Source: Bacillus sp. AFS037270 (lineage in GTDB: Bacteria > Bacillota > Bacilli > Bacillales_B > DSM-18226). Taken from it: a DNA stretch of 64,000 nucleotides. The notes beneath the pieces are model-generated. The model did not search any database. It was given only the letters and a program-made list of their open reading frames with translations, and was not told the origin of the DNA. Of the stretch, positions 24,513 through 31,824 are shown one piece after another. A program made the position numbers and the translations under genes. Each line of letters opens with the position of its first letter. The first letter of the stretch is position 1. The stretch is taken from assembly GCF_002585305.1 (NCBI RefSeq), contig NZ_NUNF01000014.1, positions 136,632 to 200,631 of the forward strand. Reading direction: 5' to 3'.

Positions 24513-26117
24513 ATGGGAAAGATAACCGAAAAGGAGAAAAAAGATAAGGGTATGGGGAAAATGAAAAACCGTAAAAAAATATGGAAGAAGTTAGCGGTTA
24601 GTGTCATTGTCACATTTTCCTTTTCATGCTTGCTTCATACAAGCAAGTCTTATGCAGAAGGGAATTACTCACTTACAATCATGCATGTAAATGATTCACA
24701 TCATAACATTGCACAGTTTCCAAAGTTAACCACTGCTGTAACCCAGACGAGGGCTCAATATCCAAATGCCCTGCTCCTTCATGCGGGCGATGTCTTTTCT
24801 GATAACATCTACCCTGACCCATATGAGGGAAAAGAGGATTTGTGGTTTATGGATTACCTCAACTTCGATGCCATGACGATAGGAAATTGGGATTTTGACC
24901 AGGGCACTGGGATTCTCGCTGATTTTATAAAAGGGACGAATTTTCCCGTGCTCAACGCGAATCTCGATATGTCACAGGACACAAGCCTATTCCCATTGTA
25001 TAATGATAGCTTTATCACCAGTGGGACAGCAGGTCAGATTACCCCGGGAATCGTCAAAACTGTGAATGGGGAAAAAATCGGAATCTTTGGCCTGCTTGCT
25101 AATCCAGCAAATACATCCAAACCTTATCCTACTTCCCTTGTATACCAGCCTTACCTCCCGATCGCACAAGCTGCAGTAGATGGGTTTAAACAGCAGGGAA
25201 TCAATAAAATAATCTGCCTTTCCCACCTTGGTTACTCATCAGACCAATACCTAGCGGTCAAAGTAAAAGGAATTGACATCATTGTGGGAGGACATTCGCA
25301 TACAGTATTAAGCACTCCCACTGTAATTACGAATACAGATCCGACGGTTATTGTCCAAACAGGAGCATTTCTAAAGTACATGGGTCTAGTAAATATCACG
25401 TTCGATTCAAATGGTGTGGTACAGTCTGAGAACGGACAGTTGTTGACGCTTAATAATTATTCGCCTGACCCAACCGCCCAGGCAGCACTAGACCAAATGA
25501 ACAAAGGAATAATACTTGCTCCAGGAACAATACCTACACCAACACCTGTAAAAACTGGTTGGATTGTTGAAGATGGTTATAGTTACTATTATGATGCGAA
25601 TGGCGTAATGTTAAAAGGTTGGCAAACGATTGATGGAAACAAATATTACTTTGGGTCTGATTCTGGAATCATGAAAACTGGCTGGTACACGATTTCTGGA
25701 TCACGCTATTATTTCGGTATTGATGGCATCATGAGAACAGGATGGCAAACCATTAACAGTAAACAGTATTACCTTGGAACGGACGGTGTCATGCGGACTG
25801 GCGCAGTAACCATTGATGGTGTTACGTATACATTTGATTCCAACGGTGTCCTGTTGTATTCCTCAAGCCAAAACGGATGGGTTAAAGTGAATGGACAAAC
25901 CTTCTATTTCGTGAATGGTGCAAAACAGACTGGATGGCAAACCATTTCAGGCAGCAAATATTACTTCGGCACAGACGGTGTGATGAGAACAGGATGGCAG
26001 ACCATTGATGGGAATACTTACTACTTTGGTTCTACTACTGGAATTATGAAAACCGGCACCTACACGATAGATGGGGTAACCTACCACTTTAATGCTGATG
26101 GTGTTCTGATATCATAA
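24513..26117 (+). CDS. Secreted metallophosphoesterase with C-terminal wall-binding repeats
   Basis: The 534-residue product has a signal peptide (basic start, hydrophobic stretch VSVIVTFSFSCLLH, cleavage near SYAEG). A UshA-like calcineurin phosphoesterase domain covers about residues 50-325: IMHVNDSHHN, LLHAGDVFSD, TIGNWDFDQG, CLSHLGYS and VGGHSHTV. The usual GNHE/D motif reads GNWD, so the catalytic His is replaced by Trp, and the C-terminal 5'-nucleotidase domain is missing. Instead about eight cell-wall or choline/glucan-binding-type repeats (GWQTIDGNKYYFG, IMRTGWQTI) run from residue 350 to the end. The start is uncertain: GTG at 24501, ATG at 24513 and ATG at 24561 are all in frame. 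It may act on extracellular phosphate esters while attached to the wall, or bind without catalysis. Confidence 0.82.
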   Translation: MGKITEKEKKDKGMGKMKNRKKIWKKLAVSVIVTFSFSCLLHTSKSYAEGNYSLTIMHVNDSHHNIAQFPKLTTAVTQTRAQYPNALLLHAGDVFSDNIYPDPYEGKEDLWFMDYLNFDAMTIGNWDFDQGTGILADFIKGTNFPVLNANLDMSQDTSLFPLYNDSFITSGTAGQITPGIVKTVNGEKIGIFGLLANPANTSKPYPTSLVYQPYLPIAQAAVDGFKQQGINKIICLSHLGYSSDQYLAVKVKGIDIIVGGHSHTVLSTPTVITNTDPTVIVQTGAFLKYMGLVNITFDSNGVVQSENGQLLTLNNYSPDPTAQAALDQMNKGIILAPGTIPTPTPVKTGWIVEDGYSYYYDANGVMLKGWQTIDGNKYYFGSDSGIMKTGWYTISGSRYYFGIDGIMRTGWQTINSKQYYLGTDGVMRTGAVTIDGVTYTFDSNGVLLYSSSQNGWVKVNGQTFYFVNGAKQTGWQTISGSKYYFGTDGVMRTGWQTIDGNTYYFGSTTGIMKTGTYTIDGVTYHFNADGVLIS

Positions 26118-26202
26118 AAAGTAAAATAACTATTAAGTGAAATAAATGGTATATAGATATGAATACCATGGAATTTATAATAGTAAAACAATCTGGTTAA
26201 AT

Positions 26203-26231
26203 AGACGTCACCTAATCGGTTGGCGTTTTTT
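26203..26231 (+). terminator. Terminator after the metallophosphoesterase gene
   Basis: ACGTCACC and GGTTGGCGT pair imperfectly and are followed by TTTTTTT. Confidence 0.55.
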
Positions 26232-26491
26232 TGGGATTTAAACATTCAAGTATTCGCTAGATTACAAGTATTATTTTGTGACTATGCTTTAGGGCAAGCC
26301 AAACACCCTAATTGTATCCGATGTTTACGACCTGATAAGGAATTAATAAACGACCAAGGGGAAATTATTAGACCACCTGGGGCTCCGAACCAATTTAAGC
26401 TCGGCATTGGGAATGATTCTAGAGGTAATGTTACCGCCCAATTTAGCTATACAACAATGTTTATGTAACCGCTTTTCAACTTAAACAGCTA

Positions 26492-26690
26492 GGCTGGGTA
26501 TTGCTCTCTATTAAAATCCTGAAGGGGAATAAGGTTACGAGCACACCTGGTATCAGGGATGATATGGAGAATGCCGGGGGTGTTTGGTATGATGAGCCTG
26601 TTAACCGATGGACACCTTGTTTCGAGCCGGCGTCCACCTGATCTGCCTGACTATCTAAGGGAATTTATTCATGTATTAGAACGCAAGTAG
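26492..26690 (+). pseudogene. 3' fragment of a PfpI-family gene (relic)
   Basis: The frame from 26492 reads GWVLLSIKILKGNKVTSTPG and continues to YDEPV, then a 2-base deletion shifts the frame, after which DGHLVSSRRPPDLPDYLREF follows to a stop. It matches the C-terminal third of the intact gene at 20135-20659 at nearly every residue. The N-terminal two thirds are missing. The downstream terminator stem is also shared. Confidence 0.85.
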
Positions 26691-26697
26691 TTATATT

Positions 26698-26724
26698 GGG
26701 AGCCTAACCAAGGTTAGGCTCCTC
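26698..26724 (+). terminator. Terminator stem of the PfpI relic
   Basis: GGAGCCTAACC and GGTTAGGCTCC form a perfect stem. A worn equivalent stands after the intact PfpI gene at about 20717-20742. Confidence 0.65.
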
Positions 26725-26796
26725 TTGACATTAATGGGTGTTAAAATAAAAAGACTCCAGAGGAGCTGGAGCCTTTTCCTGTATAAGCGATCTTAA

Positions 26797-26913
26797 TTAA
26801 TAGAAGGATGCACCAACAATAATAAGAAGAATGAACAATACAACAATTAATACGAAAGTGCTGCCGCCATAACCATAACCACCGTAGCCATATCCGCCGC
26901 AAAACCAGCCCAT
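26797..26913 (-). CDS. YjcZ family tiny sporulation protein (copy B1)
   Basis: This 38-residue peptide ([17 protein letters not shown] then a hydrophobic helix ending GASFY) is identical to copy A1 from about residue 15 on. Its ribosome binding region GGTGGTGAAAATA is the same as in A1. It is the first gene of the duplicated cassette. A GACTCC/GGAGTC-type stem with flanking A-runs follows at about 26748. Confidence 0.85.
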   Translation of the reverse strand: MGWFCGGYGYGGYGYGGSTFVLIVVLFILLIIVGASFY

Positions 26914-27318
26914 TATTTTCACCACCAATCAAAACAGATTCTTTAGAGTACACTTTAGTATATTTTTTTAAGACGTAATGGTTTGGACAATTATCATTAA
27001 CTAGGACAAAATCAGGGATTTGCCTAAATGTAAGAAACGCCTGCTAAGCAGGCGTTCTTGAAAGGAGGAAACAAAATGTTTGGATGATTTGGTGTTTGGT
27101 GTAGTAATAGCATATGTAGAGGAATTAAAATGGAATGGACAAGTGCTGAGTTAAATTAAAAATAAAAAAGGCTTAACCTCGTTGGTTATTTATATTTACG
27201 CTGCATACTCTAGAGTGTAGCCAGCCAAAACCATATTCAAGTCCGTAGACATTTACCTCAAAATGCGAATAGCATGCACTAAAAAAAGCCCTTGCATATA
27301 GGGCTTTTTAGGTTCTTA
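26914..27318. other. Non-coding spacer of the second YjcZ cassette
   Basis: It repeats the layout of 2502-2896: AGGACAAAATCAGGGATTT, then a hairpin (ACGCCTG/CAGGCGT, about 27031-27052), then GGCTTAACCTC and TCTAGAGTGTAGCCAGCC. A terminator (AAGCCCTTGC/TATAGGGCTT) precedes the B2 stop codon at about 27283-27312. I see no gene in it. Confidence 0.6.
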
Positions 27319-27447
27319 TTAGAAACAGATTACTGCTCCTACGATAATTAGTAAGATAAATAATACGACGATTAAAGCAAAACAACCATATCCAAAACCG
27401 CCGTAGCCATAGCCGCCACAACCACCATAACCACCATAACCAAACAT
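27319..27447 (-). CDS. YjcZ family tiny sporulation protein (copy B2)
   Basis: This 42-residue peptide ([17 protein letters not shown] then a helix ending GAVICF) differs from copy A2 at only about three residues. GGGAGG precedes the ATG. The sporulation -10 match CATACAGTA is conserved upstream. Confidence 0.85.
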   Translation of the reverse strand: MFGYGGYGGCGGYGYGGFGYGCFALIVVLFILLIIVGAVICF

Positions 27448-27479
27448 TTATAAAACCTCCCTTATAGACTTATTCCCTA

Positions 27480-27488
27480 TACTGTATG
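27480..27488 (-). promoter_or_regulatory. Candidate SigE/SigK -10 element for YjcZ copy B2
   Basis: The minus strand reads CATACAGTA followed by TAGGGAATAA, the same as in front of copy A2. Confidence 0.5.
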
Positions 27489-27557
27489 TTATAAGAATAA
27501 GAATGGAAGGGCGCTTTCCCTAATTATTTAAAGGACAGTTCATTAGCCTAATGGGAG

Positions 27558-27660
27558 GCGTATTAGAAAATAAGAAAACCACCCGACTCTGTCACAAGTT
27601 AAAGGTGGTTCTTAAAAAATCTACACCAACAACCATCACCCTGAGGTGGAGGTTAGGGTA
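27558..27660 (+). pseudogene. Relic of the small toxin-like gene seen at 54734
   Basis: The frame GTATTAGAAAATAAGAAAAC gives VLENKKTT, identical to residues 28-35 of the peptide at 54734. The following ACCACC ... GGTGGT stem and the later ACAACCATCACCCTGA segment are also shared. The front half, ribosome binding site and start are missing. Confidence 0.65.
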
Positions 27661-27781
27661 GATATTCATTCTATACAAAGATATTCAGCTTTAAAGTGTA
27701 GTTTTTGGATACCCAATGGCTATATGCTGTCACCCAAACAAGTGTATTTTTTAACCCCTTATAAAAAGAGATGTTGAAATC

Positions 27782-28348
27782 CTAATCATACGTTTTAACT
27801 GTTGGAGCAATATAATGGTAAAAGCGATCAAGTAGTTGATCTGGATTTTCTTCTATCAAAACCATCGAACGGAATTTTTCTTGTAGGAATTTTTGTTCAA
27901 TCATGTGATCAAACAAGCTAATCAATGGGTCATAATAGTGCTGAATATTGAGCAGACCGCATGGTTTTTGATGCAATCCAATCTGACCCCATGTGAATAC
28001 CTCAAAAAATTCCTCTAATGTTCCGGTCCCTCCTGGCAAAACCACAAATCCATCCGATAACTCAGCCATTTTTGCTTTTCGTTCATGCATCGTATCAACA
28101 GTAAACAGTTCCGTTAACCCTTTATGAGAGATTTCCCGCTCGACCAGCACTTTAGGGATAACTCCGATGACTTGCCCGCCTTCCTGTAAGACCGTATCTG
28201 CGACTGCCCCCATCAAGCCATTGCTAGAACCACCGTAAACTAACGTAATGCTGTGTTTCGCTAGTTCTTTTCCTAATTGAATCGCGCCTAATTTATAGGA
28301 TTCCGAAGCACCGAGGCTTGACCCGCAATAAACCGCTAATCGTTTCAT
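27782..28348 (-). CDS. LOG family protein (TIGR00730), YvdD-like phosphoribohydrolase
   Basis: The 188-residue protein has the lysine-decarboxylase-like Rossmann fold with YCGSSLGAS at the start, YGGSSNGLMGAVAD near residue 38, the conserved MHERKAKM and the signature PGGTGTLEEFFEVFTW near 105. Family members release adenine-type cytokinins from their riboside 5'-monophosphates; in Bacillus the physiological role is uncertain. AAAGGAGG precedes the ATG at good spacing. It is a single gene between a toxin relic and a repeat-rich stretch. Confidence 0.88.
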   Translation of the reverse strand: MKRLAVYCGSSLGASESYKLGAIQLGKELAKHSITLVYGGSSNGLMGAVADTVLQEGGQVIGVIPKVLVEREISHKGLTELFTVDTMHERKAKMAELSDGFVVLPGGTGTLEEFFEVFTWGQIGLHQKPCGLLNIQHYYDPLISLFDHMIEQKFLQEKFRSMVLIEENPDQLLDRFYHYIAPTVKTYD

Positions 28349-28512
28349 GAACCTGCCTCCTTTTGTTTTTAGTCTATGTATGTTTCTTGGAAACTAGAAT
28401 GATACAAATATTGGGAAATAGAGTGTTCAATCGGACTATTCAAGCTGAATCAACCTTATTGGCTCATAACAACTTGATGATATGCAAACAACGTCTATTA
28501 AGTGAAAAATTA

Positions 28513-28546
28513 GGGAGCATGAGAACCGTCCCGGTGCTTCTCCCAT
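28513..28546. repeat. Half copy of the dispersed GGGGACGGTTCTC repeat
   Basis: GGGAGCATGAGAACCGTCCCGGTGCTTC is the minus-oriented arm. Another arm follows at 28687. Confidence 0.7.
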
Positions 28547-28585
28547 TAACTTCTCTGAAAGAAGTAATAGGTGGGCGCTTAGTAA

Positions 28586-28686
28586 CTCATGCGTAAGTCC
28601 CCCTCTTTATACTTTTTTCCACAGTTAAAATATAATTGGTTTAAATTAAAAACACTGTCGATATCAGGGATATTAGCAAAAATATT
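28586..28686 (-). pseudogene. Relic of the 5' end and promoter of a 49313-type gene
   Basis: CATGCGTAAGTCCCCCTCTT, then TTAAAATATAATTGGTTT and GTGTCGATAT-type segments match the region just upstream of the secreted-protein gene at 48807-49313 (CATGCGTAATTCCCCCTCTT). Only the start codon and upstream DNA are kept; the coding region is absent. As at 49460, a dispersed repeat lies right next to it. Confidence 0.6.
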
Positions 28687-28718
28687 TTTGGAAGCATGGG
28701 GACGGTTCTCCTGCTTCA
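28687..28718. repeat. Half copy of the dispersed GGGGACGGTTCTC repeat
   Basis: GGAAGCATGGGGACGGTTCTC with CTGCTTC after it is a well-preserved arm. With 28513 it brackets the promoter relic. Confidence 0.8.
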
Positions 28719-28833
28719 TCAAGTAGGTGCAAAACACGAACATTAACTAGTAATTTTGCATTAATGTTCATATTTTTGTTGAATATCTATTGATGGTTTG
28801 TTATGCTAGTAAAGTAATAATCGGAAAATTTCA

Positions 28834-28906
28834 TTACTCGTATATACTCGGAAATATGGTCTGAGTGTCTCTACCTGGTTCCCAATGAAAGAACTAGACT
28901 ACGAGT
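28834..28906 (+). promoter_or_regulatory. Purine riboswitch aptamer, guanine type
   Basis: The aptamer has a P1 stem (ACTCG/CGAGT), the J1/2 TATA, ATATGG, the invariant TCTACC of J2/3, a P3 arm (GGTTC/GAACT) and J3/1 GACTAC. The nucleotide that chooses the base (position 74 in xpt numbering) is C, which pairs with guanine or hypoxanthine; adenine riboswitches have T. It is followed by a terminator-like hairpin and the exported nucleosidase gene. Confidence 0.88.
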
Positions 28907-28997
28907 TAAAGTATTGGCAATTCATCGGCTTTTTAGCTGCTGCCATCTTATTTTTAGCAAAGGGTTATTTTTGCTAAATCTTTATACTTTGACTTTG

Positions 28998-29040
28998 TAG
29001 GTCTAGAAGGTAGGAGGGTTCTACTATTCTAGGCCTTTTT
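28998..29040 (+). terminator. Candidate riboswitch expression-platform terminator
   Basis: AGGTCTAGAA pairs with TTCTAGGCCT around a 16-base loop, followed by TTTTTC. It ends 54 bases before the nucleosidase start, so read-through would be needed for expression. GTTAAAGTAT at 28905 can pair with ATACTTTGAC at 28984, a possible part of the switching fold. Confidence 0.6.
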
Positions 29041-29093
29041 CTATGGGGGAAATCTACGAGTATGTCAAACAACTAGAGAAAAGGGGATTATTT

Positions 29094-29969
29094 ATGAAAA
29101 AGGGATTTCTAAACAAGAACATCTTATTTGGAGCGATTGTCGTCTTGTTATTAACAATGCTTGCAGGCCGCAATTCTTCATTATTTAAAGAAACAAAGGT
29201 AGAAGGTGCGGGGAGACCTATTCTTATTGAAGGTCCAATGCCAATTGAAGCCGAGAAATTTGCGCAGAGACTAGAAAAAGTAAAAGTAGAAAAGTCGGGA
29301 ACTTTCGTGTTCTATAAAGGGAAATTAGACGGTTATCCTGTAATTGTGGCAAAAACAGGCAAAGGAATGGAAAACACTGCAGCTGCTACAACGCTGGCAA
29401 TTGAAAAATATAACCCAATTGCCATTATCAATCAAGGAACATCCGGAGGACATGATCCGTCTTTAAACGTATTTGATATTGTGTTAGGAAAAAGAGTCAC
29501 CAACATCGGTTCATTAAAAACGGAAACGAAAAATGCAGGCGAGGGAATGGACCCTAGTCAATGGATTCCGATGGATTTAATGGCTTCTGAAGGAAGCGGG
29601 AATGATGCCAATGCCAATAAGGTCCGTTACTATGAGGGAGATAAAGATCTGCTTGCAGCAGCTGAGGCGGTAAAGGGTCAGTACACGAAAGGTAAGGTTG
29701 TCGAAGGTACGATTGGGTCAGCAGACTTCTGGAACAATGAAGTGGATCGAATTAACTGGATCCATACGAATTACGGTACATCAGTAGAAGAAATGGAAGG
29801 TGCTGCGGCCGCACAAATTGCAGATGCCTATAATGTAGCATTTTTAGGTATTAGAATTCTGTCCAATAATAAAACAAATGGCGGAGCATATAACCCTAAT
29901 ACAGCGGCAGCAAACCAGGAGTATGTTTATGAAGTCGTGAAACAATATATCACAACTATAAAGAAATAA
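29094..29969 (+). CDS. Exported purine nucleosidase/phosphorylase family protein (MTAN-like)
   Basis: The 291-residue protein has an N-terminal signal or anchor (KNILFGAIVVLLLTMLAG) and a PNP/UDP phosphorylase fold: ILIEGPMPIEAEKF near residue 45 (position of a catalytic Glu), NQGTSGGHD near 122, and VEEMEGAAAAQIA near 230 (ribose-binding Glu). The usual catalytic Asp after the last strand is replaced by Asn in RILSNN. It probably cleaves extracellular nucleosides such as methylthioadenosine, inosine or guanosine to free base. The ATG at 29094 follows AAAAGGGGAT. A guanine riboswitch upstream suggests feedback by the released base. Substrate is inferred. Confidence 0.82.
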   Translation: MKKGFLNKNILFGAIVVLLLTMLAGRNSSLFKETKVEGAGRPILIEGPMPIEAEKFAQRLEKVKVEKSGTFVFYKGKLDGYPVIVAKTGKGMENTAAATTLAIEKYNPIAIINQGTSGGHDPSLNVFDIVLGKRVTNIGSLKTETKNAGEGMDPSQWIPMDLMASEGSGNDANANKVRYYEGDKDLLAAAEAVKGQYTKGKVVEGTIGSADFWNNEVDRINWIHTNYGTSVEEMEGAAAAQIADAYNVAFLGIRILSNNKTNGGAYNPNTAAANQEYVYEVVKQYITTIKK

Positions 29970-30133
29970 GGGGGGCTTGGCCCCATGCCCATCAAGGTAA
30001 GAAATTTCTTGTTCTCCAAAATGTAAAAAATGAGCTGAATTCTCATAAATTACTGTAGAGATATAAATTTTCATTTTGTGATTACTTCAAAATATCAGCT
30101 TGATGGGTAGGGAATTCAGCCAACATTATGTTA

Positions 30134-30187
30134 AAACAGGTCACTTGATGGTAATAAAATACCACTAAGTGGCCTGTTTATTTTTTT
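30134..30187 (+). terminator. Strong terminator hairpin
   Basis: AACAGGTCACTT pairs with AAGTGGCCTGTT around a loop that itself contains TGGTA/TACCA. A T-run follows. It is 165 bases after the nucleosidase gene. Confidence 0.75.
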
Positions 30188-30192
30188 CCTAC

Positions 30193-30351
30193 TCATATTC
30201 CCCCAGGGATTAAATGGATGCCCTCGATTTCAACTTGAACTTCCACACCCAGCCGAGTCATTAAATTCGTCTGCTGGAATTAACTATCCATAGCTGATTC
30301 GATTGTCCTCCATAAATCAAAGCATTTCTGATATGGATCATAATTAACTCA
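30193..30351 (-). pseudogene. Decayed small gene of unknown family
   Basis: On the minus strand one frame reads YDPYQKCFDLWRTIESAMDS, one stop, then FQQTNLMTRLGVEVQVEIEG and a final IHLIPGGI. The protein-like composition on both sides of the single stop suggests a disrupted small gene. I do not recognise the family, and chance is possible. Confidence 0.35.
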
Positions 30352-30384
30352 CCCAAATTTAAAGAATGATCTATATTTGATCTT

Positions 30385-30723
30385 TTATAAATTTAATCCA
30401 AATCTCTTTAATTCAATGAAAATACTTTCCAATCGTTTTCCTTTTTCCGTTAACGTATATTCCACACGAGGGGGAACCTCTGGAAATACCTTTCTTGTCA
30501 ATATCTCATGATCTTCTAGTTCCTTAAGACGGAGTGAAAGTGTTTTTGGGCTAATTCCATTCATTGATTTCAATAGGTCGCTGAATCGCATCGTTCCTTC
30601 AATAAGCAGATCACGAATAATTAAAAAGGTCCATTTAGTCCCAATCACGTCAAGCGTTTTAGCAATGGGGCAAGGCTCACCTGGTGTGCCTTTGGTCAGC
30701 ACGACCGGCTCAATAACACTCAT
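30385..30723 (-). CDS. HxlR family transcriptional regulator
   Basis: The 112-residue winged-helix protein has the HxlR layout: CPIAKTLDVIGTKWTFLIIRDLL near residue 18 (conserved Cys and Trp), SDLLKSMNGISPKTLSLRLKEL as recognition helix, and VEYTLTEKGKRL near the end. Members sense electrophiles or quinones through the Cys. GGGAGGAT precedes the ATG. It is divergent from the SnoaL relic, quinone-reductase-like and SDR genes, which are its likely targets. Confidence 0.9.
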   Translation of the reverse strand: MSVIEPVVLTKGTPGEPCPIAKTLDVIGTKWTFLIIRDLLIEGTMRFSDLLKSMNGISPKTLSLRLKELEDHEILTRKVFPEVPPRVEYTLTEKGKRLESIFIELKRFGLNL

Positions 30724-30946
30724 CTGAAAGATCCTCCCTAAAATTTTTTGGCTAATTTACCTTATCATATCACAATAGTATATTTTCGGAAACTTTATGA
30801 ATTAAATATCACTACTTCCATAAATGAATTTACTACATATATAATATCGATGAACCTATTATTCCATCCCTATATTGTGGAGGTGATCAAAATTAGTGCG
30901 AGAAATCAACGAAACAAACTGCCGTTAGCGCTCATTGCTCTCTTAA

Positions 30947-31189
30947 GCTGTTCCTGATTTACAGTGTACTATTGAGGATTTAGTGGTAACCGCTGACAAG
31001 GTAACAGCTCGTCTCTCATTCAACGGGACATACAAAGGTGAGTTTATGGGAAAAACGCCAACAGGAAAGCCTGTTCATTTCTTTGCCATTGATATTTGGC
31101 ATATCAGGAATGGAATAGTCGTTGAGGATTGGCACTTAGAGGATAATCTTACATTAATGCAACAGCTGGGAGTAGTATCTGAAAATTGA
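30947..31189 (+). pseudogene. SnoaL-like/ester cyclase gene relic (C-terminal part)
   Basis: The frame reads AVPDLQCTIEDLVVTADKVT, then GTYKGEFMGKTPTGKPV and DIWHIRNGIVVEDWH, the C-terminal two thirds of a SnoaL-like polyketide cyclase/ester cyclase domain. A TAA stop immediately precedes the first residue and no N-terminal part or start codon is found. It lies where the first target gene of the divergent HxlR regulator would be. Confidence 0.75.
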
Positions 31190-31240
31190 ACACCTAAGGG
31201 TTTTTAAAGAGACTACAGAATTAAAGGAGCTAGAAAAAAG

Positions 31241-31792
31241 ATGAAAAATATACTTATTATTAACGGTCATCAGAAATATAGTTCAGCAGAGGGGAATTTG
31301 AACCAAACATTGATGGACAAGATGGTCAGTTTGTTAAGTGAAAAGAACAATATAAAAACAACAATTATTCAAAACGGATATAAAATCGAAGAAGAACAAC
31401 AAAAATTTTTATGGGCTGATATTGTTATTTATCAAACACCTATCTATTGGTTTAGTGTTCCAGGCTTACTGAAGACGTATATGGATGAAGTTTATGCTTA
31501 TGGTTTATTTTTTAAGGGTGCTGATCAGTATGGAAGAGGCGGTTTATTGATCGAAAAGAAATATATGTTTTCGACTACCTGGAATGCTCCTGAAAAAGCA
31601 TTTAACGATCCAAGTCAATTTTTTGAAGGGAGCAGCCTAGAAGATGCATTAAGCCATTTACATCGTATACAGAAATTCCTCGGAATGAAACCTTTAAAGA
31701 GTTTCACTTGCTATGATGTAATCAAAAATCCGAAGGTTGAAAAGTTTGTATCCGAACTTGATATACATCTGAAAGAGGTATTGAATCTTTAA
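31241..31792 (+). CDS. NAD(P)H oxidoreductase, MdaB/flavodoxin-2 family
   Basis: The 183-residue protein has the flavodoxin-like quinone reductase fold: ILIINGHQKYSSAEGNLNQTL at the start binds FMN/FAD phosphate, and ADIVIYQTPIYWFSVPGLLKTYMDEV near residue 66 is the MdaB signature. These enzymes reduce quinones by two electrons, avoiding semiquinone radicals. AAAGGAGC precedes the ATG. With the HxlR regulator and the SDR it forms a typical electrophile-response group. Confidence 0.88.
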   Translation: MKNILIINGHQKYSSAEGNLNQTLMDKMVSLLSEKNNIKTTIIQNGYKIEEEQQKFLWADIVIYQTPIYWFSVPGLLKTYMDEVYAYGLFFKGADQYGRGGLLIEKKYMFSTTWNAPEKAFNDPSQFFEGSSLEDALSHLHRIQKFLGMKPLKSFTCYDVIKNPKVEKFVSELDIHLKEVLNL

Positions 31793-31824
31793 TCTATTAA
31801 GTAAAATCATGTGGAGGTAAAAAC

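Noticed and set aside
26220..26468. 82-codon ORF with a CIRC motif after the metallophosphoesterase gene
   Set aside because: It begins inside the terminator T-run of the upstream gene, has no ribosome binding site, and resembles no family that I know. It could be a remnant, but the evidence is too weak to list it.
30748..30957. 69-codon ORF between HxlR and the SnoaL relic
   Set aside because: No ribosome binding site and no protein-like pattern; it covers the divergent promoter region.
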